64,000 bases of DNA. Origin: an uncultured Porphyromonadaceae bacterium. GTDB lineage: Bacteria; Bacteroidota; Bacteroidia; Bacteroidales; Muribaculaceae. Of the stretch, positions 29,094 through 39,845 are shown piece after piece (the first letter of the stretch is position 1; every line of letters starts with the position of its first letter). Under the pieces are notes generated by a model. It was not told where the DNA came from and ran no database searches. It saw only the letters and a program-made list of their open reading frames with translations. The position numbers and the translations under genes are program-made. The DNA lies in assembly GCA_947176755.1 (NCBI GenBank), contig CAMWRW010000001.1, forward strand, positions 1-64,000, read 5' to 3'.

Positions 29094-30623
29094 ATGGCAG
29101 AAGAGACCCCGCAACCCCTGACCTCAGGAAAACGAGCGGCTAAAAACACACTCTTCCTCTATATCCGGATGCTCATCGTGATGGGCGTCACGATTTTCAC
29201 GTCGCGAGTCATTCTGCAGTCTCTCGGCGAGGTCGACTTCGGTGTCTATAACGTTGTCGGAGGAATAGCCTTCTCTTTCGGCTTTTTCTCCTCCTCGATG
29301 ACAAATGCCGCCCAGCGCTATCTGAGCATTGGCCATGGCCAGCGCAACATCACCAAAGTAAAGGAGTTCTTCAATCTCATCACGATCCTTTACATCATAG
29401 CCTGCGGATTGGTCCTGCTGATCGGAGGATGTCTCGGCTTCTGGATCGTGTCGAAACTCAACATTCCGGATTCCTCCTATTGGGCCGGGGTCGTCGTGTT
29501 CTACACCACCCTCGTGTCGCTTACCATCACGCTCTTTGCCTCCGCCTACGATTCCGTGCTGATTGCCCGCGAGAGCATGAAAGTCTACGCCTATCTGAGC
29601 ATAGCGGAAGCCCTGCTGAAACTGGGCATCGCCTACCTGATTTTTGACGCCCCCTCCCATCGCCTACAGATCTACGCCCTGCTCCTCCTCGGAGTCACCG
29701 TGATTATAAAGGGAATCCTGATGACCTACTGCATACGGAAGTTTCCGGAGTGCAAATTCAAGCTCAAATGGGAGCCGGCCAAACTGAAAGGGATACTCGG
29801 CTTTATGGGATGGAACGGAGTCGGCACTCTGATGTTCATGGTCAACGAACAGGGCATCAACATCCTGCTCAACCTCTTCTTCGGCCCCATCGTCAATGCC
29901 GCGCGAGGGATTGCAAGCCAGGTGAACACAGCGATCGGACATTTCTCCAACAACTTTTTCATGGCGCTCAATCCGCAGATTATAAAAAGTTATGCCTCGG
30001 GAGAAACGAACGGCACAATCAGACTGACATTTCGTGCGAGCCTCTTTTCCTTCTATCTTCTCTGGATGTTGTGTCTGCCCGTGATGCTACGACGCGATTA
30101 TATTCTCCACTTGTGGCTTAAGGAGGTTCCGAACTACACTTCGCAATTCCTCTTCTGGATTCTGATCTACAGTCTTGTAAATGTGCTGACCAATCCTCAA
30201 TGGACACTCATCCGGGCCATAGGGAAACTTAAGCAATACATAATCAACGGATGCATCACGATGATAGGAGCAATCCCGATCGGCTGGTTACTCTTCAAGC
30301 TCGATTTTCCTCCTGTCTCGATATTCATAGTCATGGTAGCTCTCCGATGTCTCTATGTCGTAATGTCGCTCTACACTATCCATCATTATATCGACTATCC
30401 GATCAGCCAATACTTCAAGCAAGTTATACTTCCGATCGCAGCCGTATGTGTCGCCTCCGGGTTGATAATGAATATCGTGAACCAATGGATTCCCGAGAAT
30501 CTTGCGGGCTTAATCGGGAATACACTGTGCAGCGTTATAGTGACAATATTCACAATCCTTCTTTTCATCGGCAGCGACAGCAGGCAACAGCTTCTGTCGA
30601 TGATAAAAAGCAAGATTAAATGA
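29094..30623 (+). CDS. polysaccharide biosynthesis (MOP) flippase
   Basis: 'AAKNTLFLYIRMLIVMGVTIFTSRVILQSLGEVDFGVYNVVGG', 12-14 TM. Confidence 0.9.
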   Translation: MAEETPQPLTSGKRAAKNTLFLYIRMLIVMGVTIFTSRVILQSLGEVDFGVYNVVGGIAFSFGFFSSSMTNAAQRYLSIGHGQRNITKVKEFFNLITILYIIACGLVLLIGGCLGFWIVSKLNIPDSSYWAGVVVFYTTLVSLTITLFASAYDSVLIARESMKVYAYLSIAEALLKLGIAYLIFDAPSHRLQIYALLLLGVTVIIKGILMTYCIRKFPECKFKLKWEPAKLKGILGFMGWNGVGTLMFMVNEQGINILLNLFFGPIVNAARGIASQVNTAIGHFSNNFFMALNPQIIKSYASGETNGTIRLTFRASLFSFYLLWMLCLPVMLRRDYILHLWLKEVPNYTSQFLFWILIYSLVNVLTNPQWTLIRAIGKLKQYIINGCITMIGAIPIGWLLFKLDFPPVSIFIVMVALRCLYVVMSLYTIHHYIDYPISQYFKQVILPIAAVCVASGLIMNIVNQWIPENLAGLIGNTLCSVIVTIFTILLFIGSDSRQQLLSMIKSKIK

Positions 30624-31477
30624 ATCTCGGCAAACTGCTGCAAAAATTTAAAGATCCGGTATTTCGGGCTAAATTCGACTCCCGCTACGGCTTGGGAAGG
30701 GTTGAAGCCTTTCTTGCCGGCCATTGGTTTAACCCTCTGGCTACCCTCTGGCTGAATTTTCGGTCATTTCCCATTCGACAGGCCGTAAGATTCCCTTTCT
30801 GGGTCTACGGACGGCCCCGCTTTTACTCTCTTTCAGGGACAATGCGTATGGCGGGTAAATTCAAAAGTGGAGCAGTAAAGTTCAACGTTGTCAAACAGGG
30901 AGCTCCCCGGACGATGCGCGTAAGCTCTGAAATCTGCAACCGAGGTGCGATAGTTTTTGAGGGAAACTGTGAAATCGGCACCGGGAATAAAATAATCACC
31001 TCATTCGGCAAAACCCTTTCATTAGGACATAATCTCGTGTTGACCGACCACATCTCCATTACCGTTACAAAATCGGTTAAAATCGGCGGAAACACAAGAA
31101 TAGCCTCGGGTACCCTTATAATGGATACCGATTATCATTTTATCGCGGACCTTAACCGAAAGCAGATTTCGCCACGTTCGAAACCGATTGCAATAGGAAA
31201 CGGCGTTTGGATTAGCAGTAATTGCACAATCCTTAAAGGATCTGTCATTCCCGATTACGCCATCCTTGGGAGCAATACAGTGACAAACTCGGATTTCGGG
31301 AAATACACTGACGGGTGCCTCATAGTCGGCCAGCCGGCAAAGGTTGTGAAGGAGAACGTATGTATTCTAAATAATACGGCAATAGAGTCGGAAGTCTGGA
31401 AACATCTGGGGAAACAGAATGGACTTCCGTTCGATCTCGACATAACGGATCGGGAAGAAATCGTCAAATTTGATTGA
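30620..31477 (+). CDS. left-handed beta-helix acyltransferase
   Basis: Hexapeptide-repeat region 'NRGAIVFEGNCEIGTGNKIITSFGKTLSLG...VWISSNCTILKGSVIPDYAILGSNTVTN'. Confidence 0.85.
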   Translation: MNLGKLLQKFKDPVFRAKFDSRYGLGRVEAFLAGHWFNPLATLWLNFRSFPIRQAVRFPFWVYGRPRFYSLSGTMRMAGKFKSGAVKFNVVKQGAPRTMRVSSEICNRGAIVFEGNCEIGTGNKIITSFGKTLSLGHNLVLTDHISITVTKSVKIGGNTRIASGTLIMDTDYHFIADLNRKQISPRSKPIAIGNGVWISSNCTILKGSVIPDYAILGSNTVTNSDFGKYTDGCLIVGQPAKVVKENVCILNNTAIESEVWKHLGKQNGLPFDLDITDREEIVKFD

Positions 31478-32589
31478 GCATGAAAATTCTCATTCAAGTC
31501 CATAGAATGATTGGTGGAGGAGCGGAACGCGTTGCCGCAAGCTGGGCCAACGGCTTGGCCAAACTCGGCGACGACGTGATGATTCTCAGCGATCATTCCG
31601 CAGGAACATATCCCTTGGACCCGAAAGTCAAACTCATTCAAAAGGATTTACTCAGCCCTGCAAACAATTCCTTAATCAAGAAATTAAGGAATAAAACATT
31701 GGCACCCCTCAAAACATTCCGTCAGATTCGATCGATATTAGCCTCCGAAAAGCCGGATGCGATAGTCAATGTCTTATACCACAATCACATTATTGCCTTG
31801 TTGGCGCGGTGTTTCTCCCGGCATAAGTGTCCGATCATCATGACCGACCACAATCCTTACGAACGACCGGAGAATGCAAAAATGCCCCTTCGCAAACGAA
31901 TAAATAAGTTTTTCGACAATCGCTTCTTTGACAAAGTGACCGTATTGACCGGCCCCGACAAGGAGATTCTTAATCGGAAAGGAATTCGGAATGTGGAAGT
32001 GCTCCACAACCCTCTTTTTCTTGCGCCTGTGAAAGAAATTCCCGAAAAGGAGAATATAGTCATGGCTTGCGGGCGCATCAATGACTGGCATTACAAAGGT
32101 TTCGACATCCTTATGAAAGCCTGGAGCGAGGTTGGCCCGCGTCATCCGGAATGGAAACTGAGAATTGTCGGAGCCGGCTCGGAAGCCAACAAAAACAAGT
32201 TGAAGCAGATAGCCGGAGCAGGAGCCGACAGTCTCGAATTTGTGGAATATACAACCGACATCATCGGGGAGTATCGGAAAGCGGCAATCTTCGTCCTCTC
32301 CTCGCGATATGAAGGCTGGGGATTAGTAATGGTGGAAGCCCTCAGTCAAGGTTGCGCCGTGATAGCGAGCAACTACAAAGGACGTCAGGCAGAAGCGATT
32401 CGGGACGGAGAGAACGGATTGCTTGTGCCGCCCGAAAATGTCGGGGAACTGAAAAATAAATTGAATCTTCTGATTGAAGATAAAAAATTGCGGGAAACAC
32501 TTCAGAAAGAAGCTCCAAGGAATTTAGAAGAGTACAGCGAAGAAAAGACCGCGGCCCGACTCAAAGGGATTATCCGTTCATCGATTTAA
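31474..32589 (+). CDS. GT4-family glycosyltransferase
   Basis: 'IGGGAERVAASWANGLAKLG', '[49 protein letters not shown]'. Confidence 0.93.
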   Translation: MSMKILIQVHRMIGGGAERVAASWANGLAKLGDDVMILSDHSAGTYPLDPKVKLIQKDLLSPANNSLIKKLRNKTLAPLKTFRQIRSILASEKPDAIVNVLYHNHIIALLARCFSRHKCPIIMTDHNPYERPENAKMPLRKRINKFFDNRFFDKVTVLTGPDKEILNRKGIRNVEVLHNPLFLAPVKEIPEKENIVMACGRINDWHYKGFDILMKAWSEVGPRHPEWKLRIVGAGSEANKNKLKQIAGAGADSLEFVEYTTDIIGEYRKAAIFVLSSRYEGWGLVMVEALSQGCAVIASNYKGRQAEAIRDGENGLLVPPENVGELKNKLNLLIEDKKLRETLQKEAPRNLEEYSEEKTAARLKGIIRSSI

Positions 32590-32656
32590 TTCAAGGAGAA
32601 TAGCGCGCTCCAACCGACTCAACTCATAAACCCTAAAACTCATAAACCTGCGGCTT

Positions 32657-33775
32657 GTGACGCACCATATAGATCAGAACGCCACCTATCCGGTTGAAAA
32701 GGCAAGACGAGTATTCAGATTCGACTCTTTCCCTGAATTTCTTGTGTTGATCGGTTATATTTGCGCCTGCCTGAGCTCCTTTTTCATCTGGCACTTTAAG
32801 GGAGCCGACAGCTTGTTCAGATACCTCACAGCCGTCCCTATTCTTCTTTCGATCAATTGGCTCAAGCTTGACCGCGACAGGATTATCCTATTATTGTTCC
32901 TCGGCATCGCTCTGCTTGCGCGCCGCCTTCTGGTGATATGGACTCTGTGCGCATTCGCATATCAGGTGGGATATCTAAGGATTCCGGTCAGGAAACTGGG
33001 GAAACTCGGAGTAGCGTGCATTTCATGTATGCTCATTGTCCAGTTAGGGGGCGTTCTGTTCGGAGTCTATGAAAATAAGGGTTATTCATTTGAAAAAACG
33101 GGGAATTTAATCTACGACCTCGGCACGGGGAACCCTAACTCCATCGGAGGAATTCTCTTCTTCTACAACCTCTGCTGGTATGTAGTGCTGAAAAATCGTC
33201 ATCGCCTTCTCTTCTTCATAACAGTATCCTTCATCTCGATTGTTGGCTATTCGATATGCGGCTCCCGCACATCCCTCTACGGGTCTATCATACTGATGGC
33301 TTTGGCCGCCGCTCTATGGATCGGGGCAATCAGGAAATGGATGAGGTGGCTGATAGCGTTTCTGCCGGTCGTGTTGACCTTCATGACATTCTGGCTGGCG
33401 GCCAATATAGAGGACAACGAAGAAATCAACGATGTCACGAGCAAACGCCTCTTATTTGTTGTCAGGCTTACCAAGGAATATGACACCCGCGAATGGATCG
33501 TCGGGGCCCCGCGTGAAGATGATGATCCGCTCGACAATGTCTATCTCGCCCTGACCATGACCGGAGGGTTGACATTGATAGTGGTCTACTGCGCAGGCTT
33601 CGCCGTGGCAAACATCTGCTACTTCGACAAAGTAAAAAAATATGTTCCCTATATGATCGCCCTCTCCGCCGGAGGAATCGGAGAAACATATTTTGCCGGG
33701 CCAAACTCCGCGGCCATGATTTACTGGATTGTGGTGATGTACCCATACTTTAAATACAAACCCAAACTTAATTGA
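32657..33775 (+). CDS. O-antigen/polysaccharide polymerase-like (Wzy) membrane protein
   Basis: Multi-TM protein in a glycosyltransferase operon; 'SRTSLYGSIILMALAAALWIG' loop; no other Wzy candidate. Confidence 0.65.
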   Translation: MTHHIDQNATYPVEKARRVFRFDSFPEFLVLIGYICACLSSFFIWHFKGADSLFRYLTAVPILLSINWLKLDRDRIILLLFLGIALLARRLLVIWTLCAFAYQVGYLRIPVRKLGKLGVACISCMLIVQLGGVLFGVYENKGYSFEKTGNLIYDLGTGNPNSIGGILFFYNLCWYVVLKNRHRLLFFITVSFISIVGYSICGSRTSLYGSIILMALAAALWIGAIRKWMRWLIAFLPVVLTFMTFWLAANIEDNEEINDVTSKRLLFVVRLTKEYDTREWIVGAPREDDDPLDNVYLALTMTGGLTLIVVYCAGFAVANICYFDKVKKYVPYMIALSAGGIGETYFAGPNSAAMIYWIVVMYPYFKYKPKLN

Positions 33776-33821
33776 TTCCTGCAGGCGGCACCGATATTTC
33801 GAGAAGGAGAAAGAGTCCGAT

Positions 33822-34961
33822 ATGAAAATGAGGACCATCTATCTGATTTCTAAAATTGCCGGACGACTCAAGTTGTCAGGCCTCTTTTCGCATATAATTA
33901 CACGCATTATTCCCCCCGGACGAGAAAAACTTATCGAAGCCGGGGATGAGCTTGCAAGACTCGAAGAGGAATGGCCCGATAAGGGAAAATCATGTTTGTG
34001 TGAGAATAACGTGGCCGAAAATCCGGAGTATGATATTCAGGTTATCATTGCGGCCTACAATAGCGCCTCGACAATAGAGGAGTGTGTTGAGTCTGTTCTG
34101 AATCAGAACAGCAATGCCAAAATATTGCTCACTATTGTTGACGACGGTTCGACCGATGCGACAGGGCGATTGATAGATAACTATGGCTCACATCCTGATG
34201 TAGAGATAATCCATCAGGAGAACAGGGGGCATTCCGGAGCCCGCAACACCGCCCTCCGCATTCTCCGCGGCCGCTATCTCACGTTTGTCGACGCCGACGA
34301 CATGCTGCCCCCCGACGCACTCGACACTCTCTATCAGGCTGCCGTAAGCCTCGGCTCCGATATAGTGCAGGGGAGCTATCAGACGATCGACATGGAGGGC
34401 AGGGTATTGCGCCGACATATTTTACCGCAGCGGACCGCCGACGGCAAAATGCTCGGATATCCCTGGGGGAAATTATATCGCTCCTCACTCTTCTCCCACA
34501 TTCAGTTTCCGGAAGGATATTGGTTTGAAGACACACTGATGGCCATTATGCTTTTCTGTGTGATCGATAAATCCCGGCAAGTGAGCATCTCCAAGATTGT
34601 CTACAACTACAGGGTAAACCCTGTGGGAGTCACCGCCACTGCAAGCAAGAGCAGGAAAGTTGTCGACAGTCTGTGGGTGACCCGCCGCCTTTATGCCGAT
34701 AGAGAAAAGATCGGTTCTCCTCTCTCCGGGAATGATTATCCGCAATTTCTCCGGCAGTGTGCAATCAATCTCAAACGAGTTGATTCCTACGGCGACCCTC
34801 GGTTGACAGAACTTGTGTTCGATATCCAGAGAAGTCTGCGGCAGCAATTCTTTCTCCCGGTTCCTGAAATTCCCTCCGAACTGAAGCCCGTTCACGCCTA
34901 TCTGCAAGCCGGAAATCTCGAAGGATTTAGAATAATCACATCCTTTATTCGAAAAAACTAA
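33822..34961 (+). CDS. GT2-family glycosyltransferase
   Basis: 'VIIAAYNSASTIEECVESVLNQNSNAKILLTIVDDGSTDATG', 'LTFVDADDMLPPDAL'. Confidence 0.93.
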   Translation: MKMRTIYLISKIAGRLKLSGLFSHIITRIIPPGREKLIEAGDELARLEEEWPDKGKSCLCENNVAENPEYDIQVIIAAYNSASTIEECVESVLNQNSNAKILLTIVDDGSTDATGRLIDNYGSHPDVEIIHQENRGHSGARNTALRILRGRYLTFVDADDMLPPDALDTLYQAAVSLGSDIVQGSYQTIDMEGRVLRRHILPQRTADGKMLGYPWGKLYRSSLFSHIQFPEGYWFEDTLMAIMLFCVIDKSRQVSISKIVYNYRVNPVGVTATASKSRKVVDSLWVTRRLYADREKIGSPLSGNDYPQFLRQCAINLKRVDSYGDPRLTELVFDIQRSLRQQFFLPVPEIPSELKPVHAYLQAGNLEGFRIITSFIRKN

Positions 34962-34976
34962 CCCCGCTTCCCTGTT

Positions 34977-35864
34977 ATGAATCTCCGGAATTTCATATTT
35001 AGATTCACCCGTAAATACATGCGCTTTCTGCCTGATTCAACCTATCTGCGTCTTCAATATTGGGGATTCACCGGAAGGAAGCTGAACCTCAGGAATCCTC
35101 GCCGTTTCACGGAAAAAATCCAGTGGCTGAAAATTCACGATCGCAAGCCGGTTCACACCGAAATGGTCGACAAGGCGAAAGCAAAAGATTGGGTAAAAAG
35201 CCGGATAGATTCAAAATATCTGATTCCGACAATCGGAGTCTACGATTCATGGGAAGCAATCGATTTCAGCCGTCTCCCGCAAAGATTCGTCATAAAGACC
35301 ACCCACGGCGGAGGAAGCACCGGAGTTGTGGTCGTTGAGAATAAAGCGAAGCTGAACCACGCCAACGCGCGTCAAAAAATTATCCATTCCCTTGCCAATC
35401 AGAAAGCCACACCCGTTCTGAGGGAATATCAATACAAGGATATCGAGGGGCGCATCCTGATCGAACAATATGTCGAACCTGATCTTAAAGGAGATCTCGA
35501 AGATTATAAATTCTTCTGCTTCAACGGCGAGCCGAGATTTTGCCAGGTGATCCGCGACAGAAATACGCAGGAAACCATTGACTTCTACGACATGAATTGG
35601 CAACATCAGCCTTTCGTCGGGCTCAATCCCGACGTCAGTCATGGGGCTATTCCCGTCGCCAAGCCGGAATGTCTTGAGGAGATGATCGATATCTGCCGGA
35701 AACTCTCAAAGGATGAAAAATTCCTGCGTGTCGATCTCTATTATGCCGGCGGAAAAATCCTCTTTGGCGAAGTCACCCTCCATCCTGCCACAGGATTGGG
35801 TTTCTTCAATCCGGATGAATATGATTTAATCTTGGGCGACCTGCTCGACCTGAATAAAAACTGA
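34977..35864 (+). CDS. TupA-like ATP-grasp glycosyltransferase-associated protein
   Basis: 'RFTEKIQWLKIHDRKPVHTEMVDKAKAKDWVKSRI...PQRFVIKTTHGGGSTGVVVV...VDLYYAGGKILFGEVTLHPATGLGFF'. Confidence 0.88.
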   Translation: MNLRNFIFRFTRKYMRFLPDSTYLRLQYWGFTGRKLNLRNPRRFTEKIQWLKIHDRKPVHTEMVDKAKAKDWVKSRIDSKYLIPTIGVYDSWEAIDFSRLPQRFVIKTTHGGGSTGVVVVENKAKLNHANARQKIIHSLANQKATPVLREYQYKDIEGRILIEQYVEPDLKGDLEDYKFFCFNGEPRFCQVIRDRNTQETIDFYDMNWQHQPFVGLNPDVSHGAIPVAKPECLEEMIDICRKLSKDEKFLRVDLYYAGGKILFGEVTLHPATGLGFFNPDEYDLILGDLLDLNKN

Positions 35865-35871
35865 AAAGAAA

Positions 35872-36948
35872 TTGGCACGCAGCGTTCTCATATTTCTTAT
35901 CAATGGATTAGGGGGAGCCGAAAAGGTGAGCCTTGATATTTCCCGGTTCCTGCACGACGACGGGTGGGAGGTTAACTACGCCGTTGTCGGCGTTGAGGAT
36001 GGCATTAATCCGCAGCTCACTCCCCGTTTTCTCCCAGGAGCAAGAGTGGAATTCATAAAATGGAAATCGCAGTTATCCCTGTTGAAAAATCTCCGGAACA
36101 CTATCCGCGACGTAAAGCCTGACGTGGTATTTTCCTCTGCAATGCACATCAATCAGAGGTTACTCCTGCTCTCCCCCCTCTTCCCGAAAATAAAATTCAT
36201 CGTCCGCAACGACAATTATCTCTACACTCTTCCCAAACTAAAAAAGACGACCCTCAGATTGACCTATCCTCTCGCGGATGGAATCATCTCCCAGACAGAG
36301 GAAATGGAAGAAGAGCTTGTCGCCATCGGCCTCTCGCCGCGAAAGATTCACACCCTCCACAATCCTGTCAATCTCGAATATATCCTCAAGCAAGCAGCGG
36401 AAGAGTCGCCGTTTCCCGACGACGGCCGGACTCGGTTCGTGGCTGTCGGGCGGACCGCCCGACAGAAAGGATTCGACATTCTGATCGAAGCCTTTTTCAA
36501 GGTTCAGACACGCCTTCCGGAAAGTGAACTCTATATCGTAGGGAACACCGATTATATGGGAGGAGAAAACTACCGCGCCTTGAAAAAGCGCATTAATGAA
36601 CTGGGAATCGAACAGAAAGTGCATTTCACCGGGTTTCAACATAATCCTTATAAATATATCCGGAATTCCGACGTATTCGTTCTCTCCTCCCGTTATGAAG
36701 GTCTGCCCAACGTATTGATAGAATCGCAGTTTCTCGGAGTTCCGGCCGCAGCTTTCACCTGCATCCCCATCATATCGCGGATAATCGACGAAGGGAAATC
36801 CGGATTTACAGCAACGCCGGGCGATCCAGATTCGCTTGCGGAAGCAATGGTCCGGGCCTCGCAACTGAGCCAATTCCAGCCGGTCTATACTCCGGCAGCC
36901 CCCACCGATTTCGTCAAACTCTTCGACTCTCTCATAAAGCAAGCATAA
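35872..36948 (+). CDS. GT4-family glycosyltransferase
   Basis: '[19 protein letters not shown]', '[29 protein letters not shown]'; TTG start. Confidence 0.9.
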   Translation: MARSVLIFLINGLGGAEKVSLDISRFLHDDGWEVNYAVVGVEDGINPQLTPRFLPGARVEFIKWKSQLSLLKNLRNTIRDVKPDVVFSSAMHINQRLLLLSPLFPKIKFIVRNDNYLYTLPKLKKTTLRLTYPLADGIISQTEEMEEELVAIGLSPRKIHTLHNPVNLEYILKQAAEESPFPDDGRTRFVAVGRTARQKGFDILIEAFFKVQTRLPESELYIVGNTDYMGGENYRALKKRINELGIEQKVHFTGFQHNPYKYIRNSDVFVLSSRYEGLPNVLIESQFLGVPAAAFTCIPIISRIIDEGKSGFTATPGDPDSLAEAMVRASQLSQFQPVYTPAAPTDFVKLFDSLIKQA

Positions 36949-36981
36949 TTTCGGAAATTCCGTTTCCGAAAGGTGCCGTCG

Positions 36982-36998
36982 GCTCCCCGGAATTCAAC
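36982..36998 (+). repeat. 17-bp direct repeat, left copy
   Basis: GCTCCCCGGAATTCAAC, identical to 37606-37622. Confidence 0.85.
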
Positions 36999-37031
36999 CT
37001 CCTCCCCGATCCCGCAACACGAATCAACTCC

Positions 37032-37604
37032 ATGATAACCGATAAGGCCACTCTTAAAGCATATATCAAGGCCGACTTCGAGGCCCACGGCTTTAAATAT
37101 CCCTTTTTAGGGAGATTCACCTACGGAGAGAATTCCGTTATGTTCCGTTATCTGAAAAATCTGCGGAGGTGGGAATATCGCATCAACAAGCCCCAGCGCC
37201 CGTGGGACAGGTTGTTAAGACTATACCATTATTTCCGTTGGCGCCGTCTGAACATAAAATATCAACTTTATATCAAACCAAACTGCGTCGGCCCCGGCTT
37301 GCACCTCGTCCATCACGGCTATCGCCGGATTGATTCCATAAAATCGATCGGAAAGAACTGCACGATACTCCCGATGGTGCTCATCGGGAAAAAAGACCCC
37401 GGAGCCGATACATCTCAATCGACCATCGGCGACAACTGCTATATCGGAGCCGGAGCGTTGATAATGAATCCCGTGAACATCGGCAACAACGTGACTATAG
37501 GAGCCGGGTCGGTTGTCACCAAGGACATTCCTGACAATTGCGTTGTCGCCGGCAACCCTGCCAGAATAATCAGGATGAAAGAACCTCCCGCGCCTACGCG
37601 CTGA
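37032..37604 (+). CDS. serine acetyltransferase-like hexapeptide acetyltransferase
   Basis: '[98 protein letters not shown]'. Confidence 0.92.
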   Translation: MITDKATLKAYIKADFEAHGFKYPFLGRFTYGENSVMFRYLKNLRRWEYRINKPQRPWDRLLRLYHYFRWRRLNIKYQLYIKPNCVGPGLHLVHHGYRRIDSIKSIGKNCTILPMVLIGKKDPGADTSQSTIGDNCYIGAGALIMNPVNIGNNVTIGAGSVVTKDIPDNCVVAGNPARIIRMKEPPAPTR

Positions 37605-37605
37605 A

Positions 37606-37622
37606 GCTCCCCGGAATTCAAC
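37606..37622 (+). repeat. 17-bp direct repeat, right copy
   Basis: GCTCCCCGGAATTCAAC, starting just after the acetyltransferase stop codon. Confidence 0.85.
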
Positions 37623-37669
37623 TGATAATAAAATTTTTCTTCCATTCGTTAAATCATAAAAGGATTAAA

Positions 37670-38464
37670 ATGAATCTCCCGTTTCCTCATATCTCCGACC
37701 ACAAGACATATCCCTCGACTTTTCTGTTTGCAGTAGAATGGAGAATCCATTTCAATATGGTCAGGAACGTTCAAAACTACCCTTTCTTCCGGGATTTTAT
37801 CAAAACTACGTTTGGAATAGAGTTAGGATTGGAGAATTTTCTTTCCATGAGTATCATTCCTCTCAAGTATACTCGGATGAATGAGAAAGTAAAGGTTAAA
37901 TTCACCGACAATTTCGCGGAATTCAAATTTGAAGCAGACGGTTATTCATCTTTTCAGGATTCTATTTCACCATTGCTAAAGCCTTTTTTAGAAATGTTGA
38001 AAAAAATCAATTCCGAGGTTTTTGATATGGTATGTAATAAAAAGAATCTCCTAATGATCAGACGGTCTGAACCCGGCGACGAGAAAGAACTTTTCGCCGG
38101 AATTTTCAGCAAAGAATTATTGTCTTATCCATCCTATCTGCTAAAAAAGGCGGAATTGGAAGAGGATCAGAAACCATCCGCTCGACTTATCGACATCTCA
38201 AATTCAGGCAATTCACTTCAGATTGTTTACGGAGCTTACTTCAAAAAGAGAGATGAGAAAATCCGACCTGAAACAGGACAATTTCTCCTCTATGATTACG
38301 GCCTGATGATGGAGTCTCAGATGAAATATAGACTACAGACAAATCAGGCGGGAAATTACATAGAAACCGCGCAGGAGATGAATAATTATATGTATGACTT
38401 ATTCCGGTGGGCTTTTAATACAGACGTATATAAAGCAATGGAATCAAAACCGATAGAAGTATGA
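37670..38464 (+). CDS. unknown protein (possibly TIGR04255-like)
   Basis: 264 aa from MNLPFPHISDHKTYPS (37670). ATGA overlap with the next gene. The pattern of beta-rich N-terminus and 'LLYDYGLMMESQ...MNNYMYDLFRWAFNTDVYKAME' is only suggestive. Confidence 0.6.
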   Translation: MNLPFPHISDHKTYPSTFLFAVEWRIHFNMVRNVQNYPFFRDFIKTTFGIELGLENFLSMSIIPLKYTRMNEKVKVKFTDNFAEFKFEADGYSSFQDSISPLLKPFLEMLKKINSEVFDMVCNKKNLLMIRRSEPGDEKELFAGIFSKELLSYPSYLLKKAELEEDQKPSARLIDISNSGNSLQIVYGAYFKKRDEKIRPETGQFLLYDYGLMMESQMKYRLQTNQAGNYIETAQEMNNYMYDLFRWAFNTDVYKAMESKPIEV

Positions 38465-38982
38465 TTTCAGCAGCCGTAGCATATCCCGCTTGGGAGGAAT
38501 CAACCGCCATCGCAATAGTGCGCCCGCAGCCTGCACATGAATTGGATGGAAACTTTTTCACCTTCCTTAAACAGTCGGAATCCAACGGCGAGCCCCTATG
38601 CTGGATTGACCGTCTGGGATTCTCACTTGAAAAGAAAGCCAAAGAGGTAAAAAAATTTACATTTTTAAGAAACTGGCAAATTCGTCATATCGAACGCGCC
38701 ACGCCTGCAATGCTCTCTATGATACTCAAAATGGAAGCTGCCCTATCTCCTGAAATTGAAAAATTCGATTTTGGAGAAATCATGGAGAATCATAATACTT
38801 ACGTTTCATTAATTCTGTCAGAATCCCTTCGTATCAACCTGAACGTTTATGATGGGGATTTCTCCACTTTTTACCTGACCTATTATTCAATGGGAAAACC
38901 GGTGCGTCAAGATTTGTTGGATTTTAATGAAACAATTGAAGCCTTTAGAGCTGTTCGTAACGCCCTTAACAATCGGCAATAA
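38461..38982 (+). CDS. unknown protein
   Basis: 173 aa, translationally coupled to the upstream gene (ATGA). Confidence 0.65.
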   Translation: MISAAVAYPAWEESTAIAIVRPQPAHELDGNFFTFLKQSESNGEPLCWIDRLGFSLEKKAKEVKKFTFLRNWQIRHIERATPAMLSMILKMEAALSPEIEKFDFGEIMENHNTYVSLILSESLRINLNVYDGDFSTFYLTYYSMGKPVRQDLLDFNETIEAFRAVRNALNNRQ

Positions 38983-38996
38983 TCAGTTTTTATAAA

Positions 38997-39815
38997 ATGC
39001 TCCCTTATCCGAAAGAGATTCTACCTTCTATAAAGTATAAACGATCCTTTGAGATTTCCAATCTTGAAAAAGATAAACATTACTTTCTCCACAGAAGATC
39101 TGAACTTGAAAGGTCAGAATGTTTTTACGACGGTATTGAAGATATCGTTCATTTAAAACCTGGTGCAATCACCCACTTGCTGAATTTATCTGTCAACATC
39201 GTGGGAGGTAAATTTGTGCCCGGAAGGCATGCTTTATGGGTTCAGAAAAATGGAGGAGAACTGGATTGGGAAGAAGAGGAAATCATCATTGACAATTTTA
39301 AGGATAAATACATATTGCTTAAAGGCGACTTTCCTCAATTTTGGTTTTGTATTAAAGACTTGCAGGGAGTCTCTCTGAAATATCCCAGAACATTCAATAA
39401 GGAAACTGATGCCGAAGGTTATGCTGTTATCAAGCCATCCGAGACTGAACTCGCCGAGAATGGCGATTTAAAGAAAATTAATGAGGACATTGATTTACTC
39501 AACAATCTTTTTGAAAATTCAGGGAAAGAACCTGATAATAAAAAGAAGAAGAAAGCCAAAATTAAGAAGAATGTTGAGTTTCTCACTAAAGGAAGAATCC
39601 AGGTTGAGCATAGACCAACAAAATTAAATTATTGGCATTGTCAAGTATATACGGAAACGCAATTGGCAAACGGCTCATTCGAGAGAACACCGGAGAAAAA
39701 GAAAGCACAATGGATTGTTGACATTCTGCACGCACTTGATGAAAAGTTAAGGCTTTCACTTCTCTTGCAATGTCCTGCATATACAGAAATATCCCCTCAA
39801 GTTTACATGAAGTAA
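38997..39815 (+). CDS. unknown protein
   Basis: 272 aa with a lysine-rich linker 'EPDNKKKKKAKIKKN'; starts 14 nt after the previous stop. Confidence 0.7.
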   Translation: MLPYPKEILPSIKYKRSFEISNLEKDKHYFLHRRSELERSECFYDGIEDIVHLKPGAITHLLNLSVNIVGGKFVPGRHALWVQKNGGELDWEEEEIIIDNFKDKYILLKGDFPQFWFCIKDLQGVSLKYPRTFNKETDAEGYAVIKPSETELAENGDLKKINEDIDLLNNLFENSGKEPDNKKKKKAKIKKNVEFLTKGRIQVEHRPTKLNYWHCQVYTETQLANGSFERTPEKKKAQWIVDILHALDEKLRLSLLLQCPAYTEISPQVYMK

Positions 39816-39845
39816 CTTTTCAATTAAAATTGATTGAATAATTAA

